Positions 1 to 7,837 of a DNA stretch of 52,504 bases are shown one piece after another. Numbering within the stretch: position 1 is the stretch's first letter; each line of letters starts with the position of its first letter. Both the position numbers and the translations under genes were made by a program. The DNA is from Thiobacillus sp. (GTDB lineage: Bacteria > Pseudomonadota > Gammaproteobacteria > Burkholderiales > Thiobacillaceae), in assembly GCA_020057245.1 (NCBI GenBank), contig JAGVGD010000043.1:1-52504 (forward strand), in the 5' to 3' direction. Under the pieces are notes generated by a model. The model saw nothing but the letters and a program-made list of their open reading frames with translations. It searched no databases and had not been told where the DNA came from.

Positions 1-513
1 CAGGGACGCGGCTTTGCCGTGGTGGCGGCCGAAGTGCGCAACCTCGCGCAACGCAGCGCCGGCGCCGCCAAGGAAATCAAGTCCCTGATCGAGGATTCGG
101 TCGGGCAGGTCGAAGCAGGTGACCGACTGGTGGAGGAGGCCGGCAAGACCATGGGCGAGATCGTCACCTCGGTCAAGCGCGTGACGGACATCATGGGCGA
201 GATCGCGGCGGCCAGCCAGGAACAGAGCACCGGTATCGAGCAGGTCAACCAGGCCATCACCCAGATGGACGACGTCACCCAGCAGAATGCTGCGCTGGTC
301 GAGCAGGCAGCAGCTGCAGCGATGAGCTTGCAGGAACAGGCCGATAACCTGACGCAAGCGGTCAGCGTGTTCAAACTGGACAGTGGGGGTTACAGCAGCA
401 GGCCGCAGGCTTCCACGCGCAGTCGTACAAACCCCAGCCTGCTGCCCGCCGCGAAACACAAGCAACTGTCTGCAAGCAGCCGTGACAGCAGCGACGAGTG
501 GGAAACATTTTGA
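1..513 (+). CDS. methyl-accepting chemotaxis protein, C-terminal part (5' end outside window)
   Basis: This is the cytoplasmic signalling end of a chemoreceptor. The reading frame is open from the first base, so the start, sensor domain and membrane segments lie to the left of the window. It begins just after the conserved hairpin tip ([18 protein letters not shown]) and continues through the methylation-helix region to a flexible, Ser-rich tail. The tail ends in EWETF, which fits the x-W-x-x-F tether that high-abundance receptors such as E. coli Tsr use to bind CheR and CheB. Its first ~340 bases are almost identical to the matching part of the next gene, so the two are recent tandem duplicates or share gene conversion. 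The ligand cannot be inferred. Confidence 0.93.
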   Translation, partial: QGRGFAVVAAEVRNLAQRSAGAAKEIKSLIEDSVGQVEAGDRLVEEAGKTMGEIVTSVKRVTDIMGEIAAASQEQSTGIEQVNQAITQMDDVTQQNAALVEQAAAAAMSLQEQADNLTQAVSVFKLDSGGYSSRPQASTRSRTNPSLLPAAKHKQLSASSRDSSDEWETF

Positions 514-563
514 GTTTCTTGCTGGATAACGAGTAGTTACATAAAACGACGGAGAACAGTGAC

Positions 564-2291
564 ATGTTAGACAAACTGGAAAACCTTAGCATCAAGACGA
601 TCCTGATCGTTGCGATCACCTCGATGACCTTGCTGTTGGTGATTGTGGGTGTAACCGGCATCCGCGGAACAAGCAATACCCTGCAGATGGAGCAACTGTC
701 TGTGCAAGCCCACACGAATGAAGCACGCGTGGTGCATGTGTTGAAAGCGATGGAATCGAGCCGTGCGCAAGTGATGCTGGCGCTGCAGCACAACCCCTCC
801 TACGAGTTTGCATCCATGCATGACCATGCGCTCAGCATGCACCTGAACGCGCTCGATCAATCGCAAGACGATCTCAAGAAACGATGGTCCGAATTTTATG
901 CAGAAATAGCGAATACGCCGGAACAGAAACTGGCCGATGCGTTTTATGCCGATAGCGCCAATCTCGCTGCTGATGGGTTCGCCAAGGCGAAACAGGCGCT
1001 GGAGACGGGCAACTGGAATGTGGCTCAAGCGGGCTTGCTGAATGAGATCAACCCGGCGTTCAACAAAAGCGCAAGTGCCCAGAATGCATTGTTGAATGGC
1101 CTGAAAGATCTGAGCGAGGCGAACGACCAGGAAGCGAAAGAGATTGCTGCTGACGCCAGATTCAACATGATCCTGACGATCATCATCGCCTCGCTGGCCG
1201 CCCTTGCAATCGGCGGACTTTTGATGCGCATGATTACCAAGCCGCTGGTTCTGGCGGTTGAATTGGCCAACAAGGTGGCGGAAGGCGACCTGAGCTTTCA
1301 TCTGGACGATATGGCGCGCGACAACGAGTTCGGTCGCCTGCTTGCTGCCCAGCAGCAGATGGAGCGCAATCTGGCGGACATCGTCGGCCAGGTTCGCACT
1401 GGCACCGACACCATCACGGTGGCTGCGCGCGAGATTGCAACGGGCAACGCCGACCTGTCGTCGCGTACCGAGCAGCAGGCGAGCTCGCTGGAAGAAACCG
1501 CCTCGTCGATGGAAGAGCTCACCAGCACCGTCAAGCAGAACGCCGAAAACGCGCGGCAGGCCAACCAGCTGGTGCAGTCCACCGCCGAAGTGGCGGTCAA
1601 GGGCGGCAATGTCGTGGGACAGGTCGTCGACACCATGGCCTCGATCAGCGAAAGCTCGCGCAAGATCGCCGACATCATCGGCGTGATCGACGGTATCGCC
1701 TTCCAGACCAATATCCTGGCGCTCAACGCTGCGGTGGAAGCCGCGCGCGCCGGCGAACAGGGACGCGGCTTTGCCGTGGTGGCGGCCGAAGTGCGCAACC
1801 TCGCGCAACGCAGCGCCGGCGCCGCCAAGGAAATCAAGTCCCTGATCGAGGACTCGGTCGGGCAGGTCGAGTCGGGCGGGAAGCTGGTGGACGAGGCTGG
1901 CAAGACCATGAGCGAGATCGTCACCTCGGTCAAGCGCGTGACGGACATCATGGGCGAGATCGCGGCGGCCAGCCAGGAACAGAGCGCCGGCATCGAGCAG
2001 GTCAACCAGGCCATCACCCAGATGGACGACGTCACCCAGCAGAACGCCGCGCTGGTCGAGCAGGCCGCGGCTGCGGCGATGAGCCTGCAGGAACAGGCGG
2101 ACGTTCTGGCTCAGGCAGTCAGCGTGTTCAAGCTCGATAGCAACAGTTTCACACAGCACGCTCCCCGGAAAAGCACATCCAGCCGCGCCTTGCCCAAACC
2201 GCATGCCACGGAAGTCCGGTCACGCCCGGCCGCCAGCCAGAAAAAACTGGCCAAGTCTTCCAGCAGCGATGGCGAGTGGGAAGAGTTTTAA
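564..2291 (+). CDS. methyl-accepting chemotaxis protein (transmembrane receptor)
   Basis: A 575-residue receptor that should pass periplasmic ligand binding on to the CheA/CheW complex. It has a membrane helix at about residues 12-33, a periplasmic region of ~165 residues that looks like a four-helix-bundle sensor, a second helix at about 199-221, a HAMP domain to ~275, and the coiled-coil signalling domain with the tip [20 protein letters not shown] from about residue 376. The last residues, EWEEF, match the CheR/CheB tether consensus. The ATG follows GGAG by nine bases. It lies 50 bp after the previous receptor and 38 bp before the Aer-like receptor, so the three are probably co-transcribed. 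The ligand is unknown. Confidence 0.95.
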   Translation: MLDKLENLSIKTILIVAITSMTLLLVIVGVTGIRGTSNTLQMEQLSVQAHTNEARVVHVLKAMESSRAQVMLALQHNPSYEFASMHDHALSMHLNALDQSQDDLKKRWSEFYAEIANTPEQKLADAFYADSANLAADGFAKAKQALETGNWNVAQAGLLNEINPAFNKSASAQNALLNGLKDLSEANDQEAKEIAADARFNMILTIIIASLAALAIGGLLMRMITKPLVLAVELANKVAEGDLSFHLDDMARDNEFGRLLAAQQQMERNLADIVGQVRTGTDTITVAAREIATGNADLSSRTEQQASSLEETASSMEELTSTVKQNAENARQANQLVQSTAEVAVKGGNVVGQVVDTMASISESSRKIADIIGVIDGIAFQTNILALNAAVEAARAGEQGRGFAVVAAEVRNLAQRSAGAAKEIKSLIEDSVGQVESGGKLVDEAGKTMSEIVTSVKRVTDIMGEIAAASQEQSAGIEQVNQAITQMDDVTQQNAALVEQAAAAAMSLQEQADVLAQAVSVFKLDSNSFTQHAPRKSTSSRALPKPHATEVRSRPAASQKKLAKSSSSDGEWEEF

Positions 2292-2329
2292 TCCCCCCTA
2301 TCCGGTATCAACTTGAAAAAGGACTCGCC

Positions 2330-3991
2330 ATGCGAACCAACTTGCCCGTAACCAACGTCGAATATGTGCTGCAGGACGAGGAGACCATCGTCTCGAAAAC
2401 CGATCTGCACGGCAACATAACCTACGTCAACCAGACCTTCGTTGAAGTCAGCGGCTTCAGCGAAGACGAGTTGATGGGGGCGCCGCAAAACATCATTCGC
2501 CATCCGGATATGCCTGCCGAGGCATTCGCCGATATGTGGCAAAACCTGAAGAACGGCAATGCGTGGACCGGTCTGGTCAAGAATCGCTGCAGGAATGGCG
2601 ACCATTACTGGGTGGAAGCCAATGCCGCACCCATTATCGAGAACCGAAAAGTGGTCGGTTACAGCTCGATCCGCACCAAGCCGAGCCGGGCGCAGGTACA
2701 GGCCGCGGATAGCGTGTACCGGTCGATCAAGGCGGGCGACACGAGCTACAAGATTCAGGATGGGCGTGCCGTCAAACAGACCGTGCTGCGGCGTTTGGGA
2801 CTGGCGCGAACCTATTCCACCCGGACCCTGGTGCAAGTGCTGGTAGGCGTGATGATCGCCATCAGCCTGCTGGTGGGCACGCTGGCCTGGCTGGCGCTTG
2901 ACGGCGACGGCGCGGGCTACCTGAAAGCCCTGATGGTGATCGCAGCATTGGGGGTGCCGATGGCGCTGCTGTTCGGCGTGGCGTGCTATCGCGGCATCAT
3001 CACGCCGCTGCTGGATGCAGCGCATGATGTGGGGCGCATGAGCGCAGGCGATTTGACCGGACATATCGTGCCCAGCGGCAGCGCCGGGTTGGTCAAGCTG
3101 ATGCAGTCCCTGAGAGTGCTGCAGCTCAACACCAAGTGGCTGGTGATGCAGATCAAGGAAAGCACCGACAGCGTGAACATGGGGGCGCAGGAAATTGCCC
3201 GCGGCAACGCCGACCTCTCCCGCCGTACCGAATCGCAGGCTTCCAGCCTGGAAGAAACAGCCAGTTCGATGGAAGAACTGACCAGCACGGTGGCGGAAAA
3301 CGCGACCAATGCCCACATGGCCAGCAAGCTGGTGGCTTCGACCGCCGACATTGCGGTGCAGGGCGGCGAGGTGGTCGGCAAGGTGATCGAAACCATGGCC
3401 TCGATCAACAGCAGTTCGCGCAAGATCGCCGACATCATCGGCGTGATTGACGGCATCGCCTTCCAGACCAACATCCTGGCGCTGAACGCAGCGGTGGAAG
3501 CTGCGCGCGCTGGAGAACAGGGACGCGGCTTTGCCGTGGTGGCGGCCGAAGTGCGGCACCTGGCGCAGCGTAGTGCCAGTGCGGCGAAGGAAATCAAGAC
3601 CCTGATCGTTGATTCGGTGGCGCAGGTGGACCTCGGCCGCAAACTGGTCAACGAAGCGGGCGATGCGATCGATGACGTGGTGACGTCGGTGCAACTGGTG
3701 GTCGAGATCATGGACGGCAGTGCGACGGCCAGCCAGGAGCAGAGCGCAGGCATCGCCCAGATCAACCAGGCGGTGGGCCAGATGGATGAAATGACGCAGC
3801 AGAATGCAGCGCTGGTGGAACAATCCGCTGCGGCCTCCGAAAGCCTGCAGGAGCAGGCCGCCAAGCTGGCGCAAGTGGTAGGTTCGTTCAAAATTACGCG
3901 CAGTGCGCAGGGCGGTTCACCGCGTGGCGGCAGACCGGCGCTGTCTCATGCGGGCAGGCCGGGTTCGGCGTTGCCCCGTTTGAGCGCGTGA
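2330..3991 (+). CDS. Aer-like PAS-containing chemoreceptor (energy/redox taxis)
   Basis: A 553-residue receptor with a cytoplasmic PAS domain at the N-terminus (about residues 10-120). The PAS is strongly Aer-like: RHPDMP, AFADMW and KNGDHYWV are all present, as in E. coli Aer, where the PAS binds FAD and senses electron-transport state. Two closely spaced membrane helices follow (about 165-187 and 195-215), then a HAMP-like linker and a full signalling domain with the standard hairpin tip. The open frame extends back to 2276, but that start would overlap the previous gene; the ATG at 2330 has AAAGGA upstream and gives the usual Aer N-terminus. Unlike its two neighbours it ends in LPRLSA, without a CheR/CheB tether. 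FAD binding is inferred. Confidence 0.93.
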   Translation: MRTNLPVTNVEYVLQDEETIVSKTDLHGNITYVNQTFVEVSGFSEDELMGAPQNIIRHPDMPAEAFADMWQNLKNGNAWTGLVKNRCRNGDHYWVEANAAPIIENRKVVGYSSIRTKPSRAQVQAADSVYRSIKAGDTSYKIQDGRAVKQTVLRRLGLARTYSTRTLVQVLVGVMIAISLLVGTLAWLALDGDGAGYLKALMVIAALGVPMALLFGVACYRGIITPLLDAAHDVGRMSAGDLTGHIVPSGSAGLVKLMQSLRVLQLNTKWLVMQIKESTDSVNMGAQEIARGNADLSRRTESQASSLEETASSMEELTSTVAENATNAHMASKLVASTADIAVQGGEVVGKVIETMASINSSSRKIADIIGVIDGIAFQTNILALNAAVEAARAGEQGRGFAVVAAEVRHLAQRSASAAKEIKTLIVDSVAQVDLGRKLVNEAGDAIDDVVTSVQLVVEIMDGSATASQEQSAGIAQINQAVGQMDEMTQQNAALVEQSAAASESLQEQAAKLAQVVGSFKITRSAQGGSPRGGRPALSHAGRPGSALPRLSA

Positions 3992-4051
3992 AGCATTGCG
4001 CCGTGCTGAACGCCATGCCGAACCCCTGGCGGGCGGGTCGATAGCCTGAAC

Positions 4052-4921
4052 ATGAAGCTGACACAAGAAAATACGCCGGACAGCGCCAAGATTTTTGCAT
4101 TCACCCCGCGCGACTTTGCCCGGGTGCGGGCCTTGATCTACCGCCAGGCGGGTATTTCTCTGGCCGAAAGCAAGCAGGAAATGGTGTACAGCCGTCTGGC
4201 GCGCCGGCTGCGGGCAAAGGGTTTGAATTCGTTCGAGGAATATCTGGACGGCCTCGAAAGCGGGCGCGACAGCGACGAGTGGGAGGCCTTTACCAACGCG
4301 CTGACGACCAATCTGACATCGTTTTTTCGTGAAGCGCATCATTTTCCGATCCTGGCCGAGCATGCGCGCAAGGCGAAAAAACCGCTGACGATCTGGTGCT
4401 CCGCCAGTTCGACCGGCGAGGAGCCGTATTCGATCGCGATGACTTTATGCGAGGCCTTCAATACGCTGACGCCGCCGGTCAGCATTGTGGCCACGGACAT
4501 TGATACCAATGTGCTGGAAACCGGGGCGACCGGAGTTTATACCGCCGACCGGCTGGACAAGATGCCGAAAGAGCGTGCCCGACGGTTTTTCTTGAAGGGC
4601 AAGGGCAGCAAGCTCGGGATGGTGCGGGTGCGTCCGGAATTGCGGCAGTTGATCACCTTCAAGACCCTGAACCTGCTGGCCAGCAGCTGGCCGGTGAGCG
4701 GGCCATTCGATGTGATTTTTTGCCGCAACGTGATGATCTATTTCGACAAGCCGACGCAGAGCAAAATCCTTTCGCGCTTCGTGCCGCTGCTGAAACCGGA
4801 TGGCCTGCTGTTTGCCGGCCACTCGGAAAACTTCATGTACGTGTCGGACGCGCTGAAGCTGCGTGGCAAGACAGTCTACGAACTCGATCCGCGTGTGGTG
4901 CGCACAGGGAATGGCGCGTGA
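4052..4921 (+). CDS. cheR: chemotaxis protein methyltransferase CheR
   Basis: Methylates glutamates on chemoreceptors using S-adenosylmethionine, which resets receptor activity during adaptation. The 289-residue protein has an N-terminal helical domain (about 10-90), a Rossmann methyltransferase core with the SAM loop WCSASSTGEEPYS (about 115-127) and the CheR signature FCRNVMIYFDK (about 227-237). The receptors upstream carry the matching C-terminal tether. It begins 60 bp after the Aer-like gene, and its stop codon overlaps the GTG start of cheD in a GTGA, so the two are translationally coupled. Confidence 0.97.
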   Translation: MKLTQENTPDSAKIFAFTPRDFARVRALIYRQAGISLAESKQEMVYSRLARRLRAKGLNSFEEYLDGLESGRDSDEWEAFTNALTTNLTSFFREAHHFPILAEHARKAKKPLTIWCSASSTGEEPYSIAMTLCEAFNTLTPPVSIVATDIDTNVLETGATGVYTADRLDKMPKERARRFFLKGKGSKLGMVRVRPELRQLITFKTLNLLASSWPVSGPFDVIFCRNVMIYFDKPTQSKILSRFVPLLKPDGLLFAGHSENFMYVSDALKLRGKTVYELDPRVVRTGNGA

Positions 4922-5520
4922 ATCCAGCCATCGAAGAGCAGCTGGCGACCAACCTGTATTACGACCGCATTTTCGACTGTGAAGCGGCCAAGATACTGCC
5001 CGGCGAATACTATTTCACCCGCAAGCCGATGATGATCGTGACGGTGCTGGGCTCGTGCGTCGCCGCCTGCATCCGTGACCGGGTTTCGGGCATCGGCGGG
5101 ATGAATCATTTCATGTTGCCCGACGGGGAATCGGGTGGCGCGTCCGCATCGTCGATGCGCTATGGCAGCTACGCCATGGAGGTGCTGATCAACCAGCTGC
5201 TCAAGGCCGGCGCCCGGCGCGAGAATCTGGAGGCCAAGGTGTTTGGCGGCGGCAATGTGTTGCAGGGTTTTACCAGTATTAATGTTGGGCAGCGTAATGC
5301 TCGCTTCGTCCGTGACTATTTGCGGGATGTGAATATCCGCATCCTGGCAGAGGACCTGAACGACATCCATCCGCGCAAGGTGTATTTCTTTCCCGAAACC
5401 GGCAAGGTTCTGGTCAAGAAGCTGATCCAGCTCAACAACTACACCCTGGTCCGCCGTGAGCACGACTATGCGAGCCGCTTGCAGGCCAATCCCATCGATG
5501 TCGAGATCGATTTGAACTGA
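4918..5520 (+). CDS. cheD: chemoreceptor glutamine deamidase CheD
   Basis: Deamidates specific receptor glutamines to glutamates, creating methylation sites. The family's catalytic pair is visible: Cys47 in VLGSCVAACIRD and His64 in GGMNHFMLP. The conserved FGGGNV loop follows. The frame is open back to 4720, but the upstream part is cheR read in another frame. The GTG at 4918, overlapping the cheR stop, gives a normal 200-residue CheD. cheB follows after 34 bp. The genome therefore uses both deamidation routes, CheB and CheD. Confidence 0.95.
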   Translation: MNPAIEEQLATNLYYDRIFDCEAAKILPGEYYFTRKPMMIVTVLGSCVAACIRDRVSGIGGMNHFMLPDGESGGASASSMRYGSYAMEVLINQLLKAGARRENLEAKVFGGGNVLQGFTSINVGQRNARFVRDYLRDVNIRILAEDLNDIHPRKVYFFPETGKVLVKKLIQLNNYTLVRREHDYASRLQANPIDVEIDLN

Positions 5521-5554
5521 AGTGAACTAGGGCGATCCCCGGAGAGTATTTGGC

Positions 5555-6625
5555 ATGAAAATCAAGGTTCTGATTGTGGATGATTCGGCGTTGATTCGTG
5601 GCGTGATGACGGAAATCATCAATAGCCAGCCCGACATGGAAGTGGTTGGTGCGGCGCCCGATCCGCTGGTGGCGCGCGATCTCATCAAGCAAACCAATCC
5701 CGACGTGCTGACGCTGGACGTCGAAATGCCGAAAATGGACGGCCTGGATTTTCTTGATCGTCTGATGCGCTTGCGGCCGATGCCGGTGGTGATGGTGTCG
5801 TCGCTGACCGAGCGCGGCTCGGATATCACGATGCGCGCGCTGGAACTGGGCGCGGTCGATTTCGTGACCAAGCCGAAGATGTCCATCCAGAGCGGCATGC
5901 TCGAATACACCGAGCTGATCACGGACAAGATCCGGATTGCCGCGCGGGCAAAAATCAAGGCGCGCGCGCTGCCGAATGCCCAGGCTGTGGGTACGACGGC
6001 ACTGGCCTCAGTGCGCAATCCCTTCATCAGCAGCGAAAAGCTGATCATCATCGGCGCATCGACGGGCGGCACCGAGGCGATCAAGGACTTTCTGGTGCAG
6101 CTGCCGTCGGATTGCCCTGGCATCCTGATTACCCAGCATATGCCGGCCGGTTTTACCCGTTCGTTCGCCGACCGCCTCGACAAGCTGTGCAAGATTTCGG
6201 TGAAGGAATCGGAAGGCAATGAACGGGTGCTGCCCGGCCATGCCTATCTGGCGCCGGGCCATTCCCACCTGACACTGGTGCGCAGCGGTGCCAATTACAT
6301 GACCAAAATTGACCAGGGCGAGCCGGTCAACAGGCACCGCCCATCGGTCGACGTGCTGTTCCGCTCGGCCGCGGTCAACGCCGGCAAGAACGCGGTAGGC
6401 GTGATCCTCACCGGGATGGGCAAGGACGGTGCGGCCGGCATGCTGGAAATGAAAAATGCGGGTGCCTACAATCTGGCGCAGGACGAGGCGTCCTGCGTGG
6501 TGTTCGGCATGCCGAAAGAAGCCATTGCGATGGGAGGCACCCATGAAGTCGGCCCGCTGCACGAATTGCCGGGACGTGTGATGGCTTTCTTCGCCAGCCA
6601 AGGAAACCGTGCGATGCGGGTATAA
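5555..6625 (+). CDS. cheB: chemotaxis response regulator protein-glutamate methylesterase CheB
   Basis: Removes methyl groups from receptors when phosphorylated by CheA and can also deamidate receptor glutamines. The 356-residue protein has an N-terminal receiver domain (acidic pocket Asp9/Asp10, phospho-acceptor Asp55, Lys near 107) and a C-terminal methylesterase domain. The catalytic triad of the family is intact: Ser169 in GASTGG, His195 in TQHMPAGF and Asp291 in [10 protein letters not shown]. It forms an adaptation block with cheR and cheD. A sigma-28-type promoter lies right after it, so cheY-cheZ can be expressed separately. Confidence 0.97.
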   Translation: MKIKVLIVDDSALIRGVMTEIINSQPDMEVVGAAPDPLVARDLIKQTNPDVLTLDVEMPKMDGLDFLDRLMRLRPMPVVMVSSLTERGSDITMRALELGAVDFVTKPKMSIQSGMLEYTELITDKIRIAARAKIKARALPNAQAVGTTALASVRNPFISSEKLIIIGASTGGTEAIKDFLVQLPSDCPGILITQHMPAGFTRSFADRLDKLCKISVKESEGNERVLPGHAYLAPGHSHLTLVRSGANYMTKIDQGEPVNRHRPSVDVLFRSAAVNAGKNAVGVILTGMGKDGAAGMLEMKNAGAYNLAQDEASCVVFGMPKEAIAMGGTHEVGPLHELPGRVMAFFASQGNRAMRV

Positions 6626-6657
6626 AATCAGGGTTCCTGTCTGGACGGCAGGCAGGC

Positions 6658-6684
6658 TTAAGTTTGACGCCCGCATGCCGTTTA
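6658..6684 (+). promoter_or_regulatory. sigma-28 (FliA) promoter for cheY-cheZ
   Basis: TTAAGTTT, 11 bases, then GCCGTTTA. The sigma-28 consensus is TAAAGTTT-N11-GCCGATAA, so 13 of 16 positions match with exact spacing. The predicted transcription start lies about 30 bases before the cheY ATG, in the 95-bp gap between cheB and cheY. Late-class (FliA) control of cheY/cheZ is the inference. Confidence 0.7.
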
Positions 6685-6720
6685 ACCCCCCACTCAACTA
6701 ATGCATCAATGGAGCGCTGC

Positions 6721-7119
6721 ATGGCCGATCCGAATACAAAATTTCTGGTAGTAGACGACTTTTCCACCATGCGCCGCATTGTGCGCAACCTGCTCAAGGA
6801 GCTGGGCTATTCCAACGTCGAGGAGGCCGAGGATGGAGTCGATGGCCTGGCCAAACTGCGGGCAGGGAACTTCGATTTTGTGGTGTCGGACTGGAACATG
6901 CCCAACATGGATGGCCTGACCATGCTGCAGACGATCCGTGCCGATCCTGCGCTGGCGAAACTGCCGGTCCTGATGGTGACGGCGGAAGCCAAAAAGGAAA
7001 ACATCATTGCAGCGGCGCAGGCAGGTGCCAGCGGCTATGTCGTCAAACCCTTCACTGCTGCCACGCTGGACGAAAAACTCGGCAAGATTTTTGAAAAACT
7101 CGAAAAAGCCGGGGGTTGA
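6721..7119 (+). CDS. cheY: chemotaxis response regulator CheY
   Basis: Single-domain receiver (132 residues) that carries phosphate from CheA to the flagellar switch proteins FliM and FliN. The sequence is very close to E. coli Che[14 protein letters not shown], Asp57 in [10 protein letters not shown], Thr87 in [10 protein letters not shown] and Lys109 in [10 protein letters not shown]. The chosen ATG is preceded by GGAG at six bases. An earlier in-frame ATG at 6709 is less well placed and would add four residues. It is followed one base later by cheZ. Confidence 0.98.
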   Translation: MADPNTKFLVVDDFSTMRRIVRNLLKELGYSNVEEAEDGVDGLAKLRAGNFDFVVSDWNMPNMDGLTMLQTIRADPALAKLPVLMVTAEAKKENIIAAAQAGASGYVVKPFTAATLDEKLGKIFEKLEKAGG

Positions 7120-7120
7120 C

Positions 7121-7795
7121 GTGAATACGCAATTTCCCGAGTCCGGCGGGCATGCCACAAGCGCTGCGCCGGTGAAATCCGAGGTGTGCGAACAGGGGGA
7201 AATGCTGGCACGAGTGGGCCAGATGACCCGCGGCCTGCATGACAACCTGCGTGAGCTGGGACTGGACAAGGTGCTGGAAAAGGCATCGGTCGACATGCCC
7301 GATGTGCGCGACCGCCTCAATTACGTGGCGCGCATGACCGAACAGGCCGCGCAGCGCGTGCTCAATGCCACCGATACCGCCATTCCACTGCAGGAACGGA
7401 TAGACGCCGGCGCCAGCGAAGTGCTGGAAGGCTGGAAAACGACCTTTGCCGCGCCTTTTTCCGAAGCGAGCTACCGCGACATGGCGACCCTGACCATGCA
7501 GTGCCTGGTCGACATGCAACACGATACCAATGCCACCAAGCAGCAATTGCTGGACATCATGATGGCGCAGGACTTCCAGGATCTGACCGGCCAGGTGATA
7601 CGCAAGGTCACCGACCTGGCGCATAACCTGGAGAATCAACTGGTGCAGTTCCTGATCGATTACGCGCCGTCTGAAGTGCGACGCGAGACCGACAACAGCC
7701 TGCTCAACGGCCCGCAGATCAATCCGGAAGGCAAGAGCGACGTGGTGGCCGATCAGGGGCAGGTTGACGATCTGCTGGACAGTCTCGGTTTCTGA
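7121..7795 (+). CDS. cheZ: CheY-P phosphatase CheZ
   Basis: Dephosphorylates CheY-P and ends the motor signal. The GTG start lies one base after the cheY stop and yields 224 residues; the open frame further upstream only shadows cheY. The core is a long helical hairpin with the catalytic motif MMAQDFQDLTGQVI, in which Asp154 and Gln158 correspond to E. coli Asp143 and Gln147. The C-terminus QVDDLLDSLGF is the CheY-binding peptide known from enterobacteria. The pairing with a very E. coli-like CheY fits. Confidence 0.97.
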   Translation: MNTQFPESGGHATSAAPVKSEVCEQGEMLARVGQMTRGLHDNLRELGLDKVLEKASVDMPDVRDRLNYVARMTEQAAQRVLNATDTAIPLQERIDAGASEVLEGWKTTFAAPFSEASYRDMATLTMQCLVDMQHDTNATKQQLLDIMMAQDFQDLTGQVIRKVTDLAHNLENQLVQFLIDYAPSEVRRETDNSLLNGPQINPEGKSDVVADQGQVDDLLDSLGF

Positions 7796-7837
7796 CCCGG
7801 GCTCTTTCAGCGCCTTTCGGCCCGGCGATCAGCCCGC

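Noticed and set aside
567-2204. Long antisense open frame (545 codons) opposite the second chemoreceptor; similar ones opposite the Aer-like receptor, trxB-smrA and fliM-fliK
   Set aside because: High G+C and the codon bias of the sense genes keep these frames open. Their translations are His/Arg/Gly-rich with no domain pattern, and the sense strand encodes well-known proteins.
7796-7837. Terminator between convergent cheZ and the EAL gene
   Set aside because: CCGGGC and GCCCGG can pair, but the loop is 17 bases and no T-run follows on either strand.
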